Assembly (NCBI GenBank): GCA_947561395.2
Contig: OX387195.1
Coordinates: 25,931,126 to 25,995,125 of the forward strand
Direction: 5' to 3'
Source: Buxus sempervirens
Lineage: Eukaryota > Streptophyta > Magnoliopsida > Buxales > Buxaceae
Length of the DNA stretch: 64,000 nt
Below the pieces are notes generated by a model, which worked only from the letters and a program-made list of their open reading frames with translations, was not told where the DNA came from and ran no database searches. The translations under genes and the position numbers were made by a program. Shown here one piece after another: positions 1-11,600 of this stretch. Position 1 is the stretch's first letter, and the number at the start of each line of letters is the position of its first letter.

Positions 1-74
1 TCAATGTTGGAGATGTCATCCGTACGTGTTTCTTTCTTTTCTTCCCTTGTTTACTCTACTTTTCGTCTGTTTCC
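1..74 (+). pseudogene. Phytocyanin remnant: end of exon 1 and start of intron
   Basis: Bases 1-74 match 36616-36689 of the intact phytocyanin gene in this window: 21 bases of exon 1 (end of the FNVGDVI codons), the GTACGT donor, then intron sequence. The match stops where the element beginning at 75 starts. The matching later part of the intron resumes at about 3970. Exon 1 proper would lie left of the window. No exon 2 is found before 5.6 kb, so this copy is broken. Confidence 0.75.
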
Positions 75-537
75 ACAGATGAGATCCTGTACAACCTCTA
101 TCTGTAGTCCAAAATAAAGCCTGTACAGGATTGAAACACGTGTCCCATAAGCTCTTTAATCGTTTTCAAGATAACTAACGGAAACCCAAAATAAACTCGA
201 CGTTAGCATTAACGTTGCAATGGAAATTAAATTCCACTGGGAAGAAATAGAAAACATTCCCCCCAAAAATTTCGTCATTTTCCCATTTTCATTTGAAAAT
301 CGAAAAACTCGGAGAACACTTTGAACTAGAAATGAAGGAAAAAGGTTCCGGACGATGGCGGTGCATCTTTGTATCTCTCTTTCTATTAGATAAGGAAATC
401 GATGTTCCTCTTCTCAACTCAGATTTCTGCAAATCTGTTTTCTCCATGTCTGGTCCAAGATGGTATGAACCGTGAGGCTTTTCTCTTCCTTTTTTTTCAG
501 ATCTGCCATCTTTTCTTTAGACCTACCACTCCTTGAA
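75..537 (+). repeat. Left terminal inverted repeat of the MULE-like element
   Basis: Pairs with the reverse complement of 3510-3969 over about 460 bases with few mismatches. It contains an incidental 60-codon ORF that is mirrored in the other arm, so that ORF is not treated as a gene. Confidence 0.85.
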
Positions 538-859
538 AGCAGATCTAAAGAAAGGAAGACAGATCTCTGTCTTAATCCTTTAGGTCAATCTCAAATCCAC
601 ACATTATACGAGTTAAGATACGGATTTGAGAAAGTAGCTTTCCGTCAAGTCATTCACCACAAATGCGCAAACGAAATGAAGATTTCACCAATCTGTGAAC
701 ATGACTAATTGTTCCGCTCAATCTCAAACCCACACATTACGTGGAAAGACTAGAATGTTGTCTTAGAAATTAGATCTTTCGTTTTAATATGCCAAATTTG
801 TTTAGCAATCTGAGAGGTCTTTGTTCATTTTTGATTTATTATTATTTTCCTTTAAACAG

Positions 860-1349
860 ATCCCATCGTTGAGCCACTTGAGCAACCTATGAGTCCGGCG
901 ACCTCGATGTCTTCGCTAGCAACGACTCAATTGAGTGGATTTACAAGGTGGGTTTTAGATTTCGGAGTCTTTATGTTCATGTATAATCTATTATCTTATT
1001 CTCTTTTTAGGTTTTTTTAGCCCGATTTCACAGTTTCGTGGTTTTTGAAGGTTCATCACTATTACAGCTTCATGCCACTAATAGCTTGTTTAGCTATGAA
1101 TTATCTTGATCGATTCACATCAGAGTATCAAATTCCTGTAAGTTAATTTTATACCCAAATTGGGAAATGTTAATTTTTTGTCTTTTATTTTATCTTGTGT
1201 TTTGGTTGTTCATTCATGTTCTAGTTTGTTGTTTATTGCAGGATTTATAGTGTGGAAAGCAATGGATCTTCCCGCTACTGTCTGTTTCTTCCTTTTCTTT
1301 AGCAATGAAAATAGGAGAAACCAAACTTCCATTACCTCTAGATTTGCAG
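860..1349 (+). pseudogene. Captured D-type cyclin gene fragment (three partial exons)
   Basis: Three exon-like blocks with plant splice borders lie inside the MULE-like element. Block 1 (about 860-947) ends NDSIEWIYK before GTGGGT. Block 2 (1039-1137) reads WFLKVHHYYSF, then ACLAMNYLDRF, and ends before GTAAGT. Block 3 (1242-1349) reads LAMKIGETKLPLPLDLQ before GTAAAG. The order and motifs (W-I-L-K-V-H, NYLDRF, LSLAxKxEExxVPLxLDLQ) match the N-terminal cyclin box of plant D-type cyclins. Blocks 1 and 3 have in-frame stops near their 5' ends, and no LxCxE start or C-terminal cyclin fold is present. It is therefore a captured fragment, not a gene. The cyclin D subtype is not determined. Confidence 0.7.
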
Positions 1350-2529
1350 GTAAAGTAGACCCATGTCATAAATATAATAAAAATCCAAAAAAAAAATCTA
1401 TGAAACTGTTAATTTATCTGCAGGTGGTTTAACGCAAGCCAATGTCTGAAGCTTGAACTATTCAAAGAATGGAGCTTCTGCTACTATCAGTACTAAAATG
1501 GAGGATAGGGCGTGAGTTCCATCAATTTGGTCAATCTCACAAGCAGAAACACCAGTCAAGGATTCTATACTACGTATTGTTGTAGTGTCTGTTGTTATAG
1601 GGAATTTTTTTTGGATATAATGTCGATGATATAAAGTGTAATAATGATTATGATGAATTAAAATGTAATTTACAGTATATAACTTGATTGGAACTCTGAC
1701 ATGATTTTGGGGAAATGGCAATATTTTATATTTTAAAGGTTACAAAATTTAAGATGTATTCTAAAATTTTTTCATAGTTGTGTTGTATTGCTATGCTTCC
1801 AATCCAGTTGTATTGCCATGTATATATTGAAAAAGGCAATGCGAACTATGTTTCAACAGTATATGTTAGTTTATTTCTCTATGGATATTGATGGCATGTA
1901 TTTTGTTATTTGTTAAACAAGCAGTCTCATGGATTGAATTCCTTCTTGATTCTCCAACCAAAGTTCGCAATAGGCACACCCATTTGAGGAGACTAGCTTG
2001 GGTTACCAAGAAATTTCATACATGAGGATGAGAGTGGCTGGCATAAGTGGCCATTCTAACACTCGTGCACCAGTACAGGTAATCAATTAAGAAAATTCTT
2101 AACATAATGATTGGCAAGTTCAAGCTCAAGCTTAAGCTTGTACAAAAGATGGTTCAACACCCACAAGTAAATTTGATTATGAACCTTCTTATCAGCTATC
2201 TAAATCACTAGACACAGTGCAAGCTTGGTTAACACTTAATGAAAGAGAAACATCTCAACAAACATTTCATATTTCCAAATACAACCAGCAACCTGAGATA
2301 TAAGAATGGAAGCCAGAACACTGCAAAAAATAAAGATAATATGATGTATAGATCCAAACACTGATTATGCACATTTCTAGACATTGAGTGGATGATTCTT
2401 CTTACAGACCATTCTTCTTGAACAAAATCCTAATACACACTAAGAATAATATTTTTAACTCCATGGGTCTTCAGATGAGTTTCATCAACAACAAAAAATA
2501 ATAGCATAGTTACAACAGTAAGGTCTCTC

Positions 2530-3075
2530 TAGTACTTGGGAAGTACGTGTACCAAGTCTTTAGAGTTCCTTTTACGACCTGTCCGAGTTCTGCTTCTGTT
2601 GTTTCTTCTCCCTCTCAACAAAATGTAAAAAACTTCTAATAAACTCATCTATTTTGCAAAAGCTCCTGTTCTTGGCGTTCCTTTCATCAAAATATGATCA
2701 TACTGCGCAGGAAAGCCTTGAATCAATTGATGCTAGGTAGAGCCAATCAATGGATATTTGCACCAGAAAAACAAAACTTCCTTTTAAGAGCAAATATGTG
2801 GGAAACATCTTCAGAAAACATAATCAGTTAATACAGTTGTGACTATAACTGTAGTCCATTACATACTTGGTTTTACCCACTCTCCCAACCTGCAAAATTG
2901 ATTGTCTTCCATTCCCTAGTGAACAAAAAGATAAATCAGCATATTAAATACTCCTCACCAAAATATACATTAACAAATGGAGATTTGTCTTTGTATCTAC
3001 GGGAGTAATTTGGGTCCACGGGCAATGCCATGTGACCTTCGTTTGGGAACTGCTTTGCAACAATGTGATGATTAT
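2530..3075 (-). other. Coding-like stretches of unknown origin inside the MULE-like element
   Basis: On the minus strand two stretches read like protein without stops. At about 2960-3070 the frame gives QFPNEGHMALPVDPNYSRR, then KSPFVNVYFGEEY. At about 2650-2735 it gives HQLIQGFPAQYDHILMKG, followed by TPRTGAFAK and a stop. I do not recognise either. They may be further captured exons. Confidence 0.3.
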
Positions 3076-3509
3076 ATTACTGAAAAAGACTTCAGCACAT
3101 TAAAATTCAGCCTAATCACTTATCCAGCATACTTTGGTAGGGTTCAAAGAACACAAATTGCTTTATATAGAATAAAAATATTAGGGATACCCATTCACAA
3201 TCCTACCTTTTATTAGACCCTGCATGGACTGATTGTTATTGTGATTCTCAAGTTACTGCTTTTATCGGAAATTTGTGCTAATACAACACCTAATTTTATG
3301 TCACATAGTGAGACATTTGCCCATCTCAAGGCCCACATTCACTTGCTAACCCAGCTAGCTATATAATCTAATGGAAGTCATGACAAAGCTAAACATGAAA
3401 TAAATGCCAAAGTTCTATGAGGGAATCCAAAACCAGTTCTATCATGTTAATTGAAAAAAAGAAAACATTAAATTAAAACATAACAAAATTCGAATATAAA
3501 AAGATAAAT

Positions 3510-3969
3510 AAGGAGTGGTAGGTCTAAAGAAAGGATGGCAGATCTGAAAAAAAAGGAAGAGAAAAGCCTCACGGTTCATACCATCTTGGATCAGATATGG
3601 AGAAAACGGATTTGTAGAAACCTGAGTTGAGAAGAGGAACATCGATTTCCTTATCTAATAGAAAGAGAGATACAAAGATGCACCGCCATCGTCTGGAACC
3701 TTTTTCCTTCATTTCCAATTCAAAGTGTTCTTCGAGCTTTTCGATTTTCAAATGAAAATGGGAAAATGACGAAATTTTTGGAGGGAATGTTTTCTCTTTC
3801 TTCCCGATGGAATTTAATTTCCATTGCGACGTTAATGCTAACGTCGAGTTTCTTTTGGGTTTCCGTTAGTTATCTTGAAAACGATTAAAGAGCTTATGGG
3901 ACACGTGTTTCAATCCTATACAGGCTTTATTTTGGACTGCAGATAAAGGCTGTACAGGATCTCATCTGT
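3510..3969 (-). repeat. Right terminal inverted repeat of the MULE-like element
   Basis: Reverse complement of 75-537. The outer end reads GTACAGGATCTCATCTGT. Confidence 0.85.
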
Positions 3970-4037
3970 ACCCCGACCCCTTAAAATAACAGAAAAACAG
4001 AATGACACATAGACTCTTTCATTCTCCACGTGGCAAT
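3970..4037 (+). pseudogene. Phytocyanin intron remnant, right of the MULE-like element
   Basis: The stretch CTTAAAATAACAGAAAAACA through CACGTGGCAATTATA matches 37380-37441, late in the intron of the intact phytocyanin gene. With bases 1-74 this shows the element sits within a duplicated phytocyanin intron. Similarity ends about 4040, before exon 2. Confidence 0.7.
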
Positions 4038-5437
4038 TATAAACAGTTCTCTCTCTATATGTGAAGTATTGCACATGCAATAATTCGAGCTACTGATCCA
4101 AGGCGAAGTCTCTAAAATTATAAAATAAGAAGTTTTTGAAATGAAAAACAAGAATAAAAAAAAAAACAACAATACCCTTATGACTTCTAAATTCGATCAT
4201 CTAAATAGTATCCTTGTGTTAAAGTCGCAAATCCATGATCTATCCCTACCATTCACCATATATACATAAATTGCATCTAAACACACCACGTGTTTTATAT
4301 GGTAACACTGATTAAAATGTAACTGATTTCTAAAGGGTAATTAAATTAACTTTCAGCGATAATTTTATGGGAGTAAATAAAGTTCAATCAATACATTTTC
4401 AAGAGTTGGCTTTTTGTGTGAGTTTATAATAAATAATTAAAATTTAGTGATATTTCACTATTTCATCTACAAAAAATGCAGCTCTTCCATCGCTTGGCTA
4501 CTCGTCTAATATTTGGTCTACTTCTTCAAAAATGGGGTATAGGGGTTTTGTCCTTATAGAAAGACCCATAATTTTGTCTAATATAAATGTCTGGTCAATG
4601 GATAATATGCTACCCTATACAAATTGCCTTGTGTGGTAGAAGCGTGGAGACAGGGGCTTCGGCGAGTATTTCAACTAGTCCATGGTTAATAATGCTAGCT
4701 TGTGGACAAGTTAATTGACTAGTTGAAAGACAATCTATGTTCTGTAGTTAATAAAGCTAACTTGTAGACCATGCAACTCGAGTCGGCAAATTGAAAGCAT
4801 CTTTTTCTTTGAAAAATTAATGATTATAAGATGAAAAATCATTAAATAATTATGGCAGCATCTCACTCAGGCGACAGCAGTTGCTATACGCACTAATGGA
4901 CAATTTCAAGCCATATAAATTGCCTTGCATGGCACGACTATGGGTAGAACCGTAGAAGGGTTTGGTTAGTCTCTTTGAATGGTTGGGGTTTTCTCAGCTA
5001 CTAAGACAATAAATAGTGATTTTAGGCTCGAATGAGAACACATTTTTGGAGGAGGGTATGTGATAACATTGAAATATGATTAAATTTTAATTATGTTGAT
5101 AAAAAACAAAGTTCCAAAAAAAAAAGTGCTGGCTGGATTTTAATTATTCTCAAAAAGCATAAATCAAAATCAATTTGATTTCCCCATCTAAATGGTCAAC
5201 AATTAGTGGTCCCCACATTATCAGGAAATTAGGACCACTCAAACGAGAATAGAATCTTGATCCCCAATCACACAGCAGTGTGTCAGTACTCCCCACATCA
5301 AAGTTCAAACACTCTGAACTTGATTAATAAACGATAAACCGAGATCAAGATAAAATACCCCTGTTAGGCTGACTAATTACCCTCTTAAGCCGTTCGTTGA
5401 CCGACTAGCCGTCAAGAATATCGCCACCTGTTGCTTT

Positions 5438-5518
5438 CCACGTGGAAGGATCAATGTGGTCCCGATCGCTCTCGGGATCGTGACTAATTACTCCGAGCTT
5501 TGTTTCGTCTATAAAAGG
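5438..5518 (+). promoter_or_regulatory. STP1 core promoter: G-box and TATA box
   Basis: A palindromic G-box core CCACGTGG lies at 5438-5445 and a TATA box (TATAAAAGG) at 5510-5518, 131 bp before the ATG at 5649. The spacing suits a plant core promoter with a leader of about 100 nt. The G-box is kept in unit 2 (19540-19547) but the TATA segment is not. Confidence 0.6.
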
Positions 5519-5648
5519 ATGTAAGCTGGGCGTCCTCAATCAAGCCCGTCCAACTTCGTTCTTTCTTTCTTCGTAAGGACCAACAAACAGCCTTTTCAGA
5601 GAGTCTCGCAGTACTACACGTTCGGAGTTTTTCGGGAGGAAGAACGCC

Positions 5649-8600
5649 ATGGCGGTTGGAGGTATCGCAGCTCCGGGGAGTGGCGGAGTTGAGTTTGAGG
5701 CTCGGATTACGCCGGTCGTCATCATTTCCTGCATAATGGCTGCCGCGGGAGGCCTCACGTTCGGTTATGACATTGGAGTTTCCGGTGAGTTTCTTCAGAT
5801 CTTGAACTTCGAATCCTTCTCTCTTTTGTAAAAACAGAGTTAAAAAATGAATTGGTTGAATTGAAATCTCTATTGAGCTGTTACATATATTTATACAAGA
5901 AAGAATTCTCTAGAATTAGGAAACTATCCCTACAATTAAGCTATATAATTAAGCTATACAAAAAAAACGTTTCCTTAATAAACGGTAATGTTACGTTCCC
6001 ATAGTAGTGGACGTTTCCTTAATCAAAAGTAACGTTCCCATAGCACTTAATTAAAGACGTTTCATTCCTTAACACTGCCCCTCAAGTTGGAGAGTGAATG
6101 TCAAGAACTCCCAACTTGACTAAGATTACTGAGAACATATCCTTTCCCAAAGGCTTTGTGAATATATCAGCTAGTTGACTTGATGAAATTACAAACTTGG
6201 TAGTGATCTAGCCATCTTGGATTTTATCTCTAACAAAGTGACAATCCATCTCTATGTGTCGAGTCCTCTCATAGAATACGGGATTTGCAGCTATGTGTAG
6301 GGATGCTTGATTATCACAATAAAGCAACGCGGCATTGGCTTGGGTGACTTGTAAATCATGTAACAAAATTTTTAACCAAGAGATCTCACAACAAGTTCCC
6401 GCCATAGTTCGATATTCGGCTTCTGCCGAAGATAATGAGACTGTTTTCTGTCGTTTGGTTCTCCAAGAGATTAGGGACTTGCCCAAGAACACACAGTATC
6501 CTATAGTTGATCTTCTAGTGGTTAGGCATCCTCCCCAATCTGCACAGTAGGCCTGTAGTTTCAATTCATTCTCTGCAAGGAAAAATAATCCTTGTCCCGG
6601 AGCAAGTTTGAGGTATCGTAAGATCCTGTGTGCAGCATCCATATGGGGCTTGCATGGCTCATGAATGAATCGGCTTAACACTTGTACAACATAAGTGATG
6701 TCAGGCCTCGTGATAGTGAGATAGATTAAACGGCCCACTAACCTTCTGTATTGAGATGGGTTCTTGAGAAGTTCACCGGAATCAGAAAGTTTGAGGTTTT
6801 GTTCCATGGGAAAAGTGACAGGTTTCACCCCTAATGAACCGCAAGGTCTTTTATCCGAAACTTGGTATGTAAGAAACGCTTGAGGGATTCAATGGCCTTA
6901 TCATCATTGCCTGTGATCAAAATATCGTCCACATAAATCAATAGGGCTGTAAATGATTTTCCTCTTTTGTGGGTGAAGAGGGAGTAATCAACTTTGGATT
7001 GAACAAAACCAACGGCTTGTATGGCTTCAGTAAACTTTGCAAACCACTGTCAAGATGCTTGTTTGAGGCCATACAATGATTTGTTAAGGTGACATACCAA
7101 ATTCTCCCCCTGTCGCTGAAGACCAGGAGGAAGAGACATGTAGATTTCTTCATGGAGATCCCCATGAAGAAACGCATTATGTACATCAAGCTGATTAAGG
7201 GTCCAATGACGTGCAGCGGCAATAGCAAGAAGACAACAAACCGTAAGCATCTTGGCAGTGGGGGAAAAAGTGTTGTGGTAGTCGATGCCTTCAGTTTGAG
7301 TGTAGCCTTTAGCTACAAGGCGAGCTTTGTAACACTCGATGGTCCCGTCGGAATGACGTTTAATCTTATATACCCACTTGCAACCAATGGGGTCTTTGCC
7401 GGGAGGAAGAGATGTGACAGTCCAAGTGTCATTGGATTGTAAGGCAGTTAGCTGAGCCATCATGGCGTTTTGCCAATTAGGATCCCTAGCGGCATCTGAA
7501 AAAGTGGTAGGTTCCACATCCCTACTAATGTTGGAAAGAAAGGAAAAATGTGACGGTGAGCAACGTTTGTAAGAAATAAAATTACAAAGGGGATAACGTG
7601 TACCTTTGGTGTGATCGGACAGCGAAGACGACGAGCGATTGGTAATGGGCATGGTTACTTGAGAGCAGACGAAGTCTTTGAGAAGAATAGAAAGAGTCTT
7701 GTGACGCTGAGAGTGACGAAGCGGGGGTGCAAGGGACTCGATGGGAGGTGAAGGTGCAAGCATAGAAGGAGAGTGTGCATTGGGAGACATGTGGTGAGAT
7801 GAAGGAGAAAGGGTTGGGTCAAGAAATGGGGTGGGTGTTGGATCGTTGGTGGGTGGATTGGATGAGGAAAAAACGGTATCATCAGTGGATGGGATAGGTA
7901 ATACGGGGCCGGTTGGGTGAGAGCTGTAGTCGGGTGTCGAAGAGGGTTGTTGAAAGGGAAAGATGGTTTCATGAAAAGTTACATCTCGAGAAGTAAAAAT
8001 TTTGTGACTGTCAAGGTCATACAGTTTGTAAGCCTTTTGGCCGTTGGGGTAGCCCAAAAAAATACATTTGCGAGCTCGGGGATCGAACTTGGTGGATGGT
8101 TGGACTGAGGTGGCAAAGGTAAGACAACCAAATACTCTTATGTGAGAGTAAGAGGGTAACTTGGAGTATAATTTTTCAAAAGGAGTTTTGTTGGAAAGAA
8201 CTTTAGTTGGAAAACGGTTAATGAGATAGACCGCGGTAAGGACGCATTCACCCCAAAACCGAAGTGGGAGGTGAGCTTGAAATCTCAAAGCATGAGCGGT
8301 ATCAAGAATGTGGCGATGCATTCGTTCTACAACACCATTTTGTTGTGGTGTGTAGACGCAAGCGTGTTGGTAAACTATCCCATTTTCTCAAAAAAAAGGT
8401 TTCATGGATTCAAACTCTTTTCCATTATCCACACGTATTTGTTGCACCCTCTTATTGAATTGTGTTTGGATATAAGTAAAAAAGGTTTTGAGATGATTCT
8501 GGGTTTCATGTTTGTGATGCGTAAAAAAAACCCAAGTATACCGAGTAAAATCGTCAACCACAGTTAAGAAATAACGGGCCCCAGTAAGAGATGGGATTTT

Positions 8601-11600
8601 ATAGGGTCCCCAAATATCAATGTGAAGGAGACAAAAAGGTGTAGTGGTGGATATAGAACTCGTACCAAAAGGTAATCTAGTTTGTTTGGCTAAAGGACAA
8701 ACCTCACAAATATTATTCAAACAAGGAGTAAAGTCTGACAAAGTTTTGGATAAAAAAAATAACCTAGATGAGGATAAGTGACCAAGACGTTGATGCCAAG
8801 TATTGGAGGAAACGGCACAACAGGTTGGTCCAGTACGAGAAGCAGGTTTGTCTAGTGCCACAAGATAATAAAGGCCGCCTCGTTGTTTACCCAAACCAAT
8901 CGTCGTCTTCGTATCCAGATCTTGCAAAAGGCACCAAGAGGGAAAAAAAGTTACAGAACAATTTAAGCCCCGTGTAATTTTACTTACAGACAAAAGATCA
9001 ACTTTAAACGTTGGTACACACAAGACATTTTTCAAATGAAGGTTTGAATGTAATGATAAATTTCCAACAGAAGTAATGGGAGCCTTGTCTCCACTAGGCA
9101 ATAAAATCGGGGGAAGAGATGGTGCAACAGTATTGGGTGTCATTGCTTGAGAAGAAGATGTAATGTGATCCGTTGCTCCACTGTCAATGATCCATTGATG
9201 CTTAAGTCCAAGAGGAGTCAACAAACCTATAGGAAGAGCAGCAGTATTGGCTTGTGAAGTTTCCAATTCAATTTCCTTCTCATTCATGACAGAAAATATT
9301 TGCTGATATTGATCTGGTGATAGGTTGGGCATGGCATTCTGCAGTTCCTGGATAGAAGATACTGTTTGAACGTTGTTGACTGATGATGGGTTCCATTTTC
9401 TGGTATTACCCCCATGCGGTTTATTGGGTTTATGAAGCCGATGTCCTTCCGGGAAACCATTGAGTTTATAACACCTCTCTTTGGTGTGGAAATCTCGATC
9501 ACAATAGCTGCAGTGAAGAGGTTTGCGCAACATCTTAGATGACGTGCGTTGGTGGTGTTGAACGGCCATAGCTGCAATATCAATAGTTCCTCGTGAAGCA
9601 CTTAGTTCATGTTGCTTCTCTTCTTGACAAATCCAAGAATAAGCCTTGCGAAGGTTCGGCAAGGGTTACATGAGAAGAATCTGTCCACGTGCAGCTCCAT
9701 AGGATTCGTTCAAGCCCATGAGAAATTGCATCAATGCATTCCTCTCGTCGCGCTCCGAATGTTTCTTCATAGCACCACATGAACAAGATGGCAAATCATT
9801 ATAGGATGCTAACTCATCCCACAGGCGCTTCATTCTTGTGTAATAGGCTGCAACAGACATCGTTTCTTGGCTAAGGGAAGAGTTGTCACGTTGTAGCTGA
9901 AAAATCCATGGTGCGTTGCTCTGAGAAAAACGTTCCTGAAGGTCCTGCCATGCCTCATAGGCTGTCGATGAATAAATAATACTATCAGCGATTGCCGGCT
10001 CAATAGAGTTAAGAATCCATGAAAGGATCATGTCATTGCAACGCTGCCATAGGGAATGCTCATCTGGTTGTGCACTGGCAGAAGGAGCTTTGATAAAACC
10101 ATCGACAAAACCTAACTTGTTCTTCGCGCTAAGAGAGATCCGCATCGAACGATACCAAGTTGCATAGTTGTCTCCATTAAGAGGCTTGGAAACAAGGACC
10201 ATTCCAGGATGATCCGAATGGTGAATAAAAAAAGGATTAGAAGCATCAATGGAGTTGTCTTTGCTGATATTTTCAGACGAAGTTTCTCCACTGTTACTCA
10301 TGGTGAGGAAAAAAAATTTTGCAGAAAAAAAAAATGACCAAGGATGAAAGATTCAACCTTGCTTTGATACCATGTAAAAACAGAGTTAAAAAATGAATTG
10401 GTTGAATTGAAATCTCTATTGAGCTGTTACATATATTTATCCAAGAAAGAATTCTCTAGAATTAGGAAACTATCCCTACAATTAAGCTATACAAAAAAAC
10501 GTTTCCTTAATAAACGGCAACGTTCCCATAATAGTGGACGTTTCCTTAATCAAAGGTAACATTCCCATAGCACTTAATTAAAGACGTTTCATTCCTTTAA
10601 CATTTCTTTCTTCTTGTTTTGTTTTTGCTCTCTTAGTAGAACTCTATGAGAAATGCTTTTGAAATTTCATCTTCAGAGGATATTTAAACGTTACCTGACT
10701 TTCTGTTGCGTTAATTCATACGTTAAAACCTTATCAACAGCGCCGATCACTTTTAGATACGAAGTTATTTTCTATTTCTGGGTCCTAATTTGTGTGTTTA
10801 TCCTTATTTTGAAACCAGTCATTTTTTTATTTTCGGACAAAACAAATTTGCCGTTCGAATCAGCGGAAAAGATTTTTGTAAGGACTAATGAGCATGAAAA
10901 CCAGAATCTAAAGAAGAATTCTTGAAATATCTTTAATAGATGCATAAAGGAAAAAACAAGAACAAGAAAAGATTTGGATGAGGAACTATTTCTTTGAGAA
11001 AAAGGGAAAATTAAAACTTAATTGTTGACCTGAACAAAGAAATGAGAGATAAGAAAGGCATAAAAAGAGGTTTCTGGATCATAAATGAAAAGGAAAATAA
11101 ATTAATGATGTGGATTAATTTCTTCCTTATGGATAAAGTCAGAAACCTAAGCCGGAAGACCAGGGTTCGTTTTTTTTTTTTTTTTTTTGGATCAAAAAAT
11201 ACCGAAACACCATTATTGTTTTCCTAGACCGGACCGGCGGGTCGAGCCGCCACCGGATTTTGTTCAAACTGCTGGTTCTGTTCTTTTTATTGCTCTTACA
11301 TCCTGTTGTTAATTAACTTAATTTTGTTACAGGGGGTGTTACATCAATGCCTCAATTCTTGCAGAAATTCTTCCCCGTTGTCTACAAAAGGACCCAGTCG
11401 ATTAACAGCAATTATTGCAAATACGATAATCATGGGCTACAGTTATTCACCTCATCTTTATACTTAGCTGGATTGACCGCGACCTTCGCTGCGTCTTACA
11501 CAACCAGAAGGCTTGGTCGGAGGCTCACTATGCTTATTGCTGGTATTTTCTTCATAATTGGAGTTATACTCAATGCGGCAGCCCAAGAGCTTGCGATGCT

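Larger units (their letters stand above)
75..3969. mobile_element. MULE-like element with 460-bp inverted repeats and captured gene pieces
   Basis: The ends are long, near-identical inverted repeats (75-537 and 3510-3969), both starting ACAGATGAGATCCTGTACA. Long terminal inverted repeats, no recognisable transposase and captured host-gene exons are the hallmarks of Pack-MULEs. It sits inside a copy of the phytocyanin intron. About 690 bp of that intron is missing relative to the intact gene, and no clean target-site duplication remains. The interior holds a D-type cyclin fragment (860-1349) and coding-like stretches on the minus strand near 2530-3075. The rest (1440-2500, 3080-3500) is AT-rich and unrecognised. 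MULE is inferred from structure only. Confidence 0.65.
5827..10602 (-). mobile_element. Degenerate Ty1/copia retrotransposon in STP1 intron 1
   Basis: Two direct LTRs flank gag and pol remnants, all on the minus strand, total 4776 bp. Domain order (gag, zinc knuckle, protease, GAG-pre-integrase, integrase, RT, RNase H) is that of Ty1/copia. A primer-binding site complementary to initiator Met-tRNA (TGGTATCAAAGC) abuts the 5' LTR at about 10362-10372, and a purine-rich tract (CTTGAGGGGCAG) abuts the 3' LTR at 6075-6086. The coding region carries three in-frame stops and a deletion, so it is not autonomous. The flanks are C/T-rich and the target duplication is ambiguous. The matching intron of STP2 lacks it. 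Confidence 0.93.

Noticed and set aside
293-708. Short ORFs in the left arm of the first element
   Set aside because: They are mirrored in the right arm (3569-3751) and have no domain. They are parts of the inverted repeat.
6335-8567. Plus-strand ORFs of 60-117 codons within the copia element
   Set aside because: Antisense shadows of pol, with no plant protein character.
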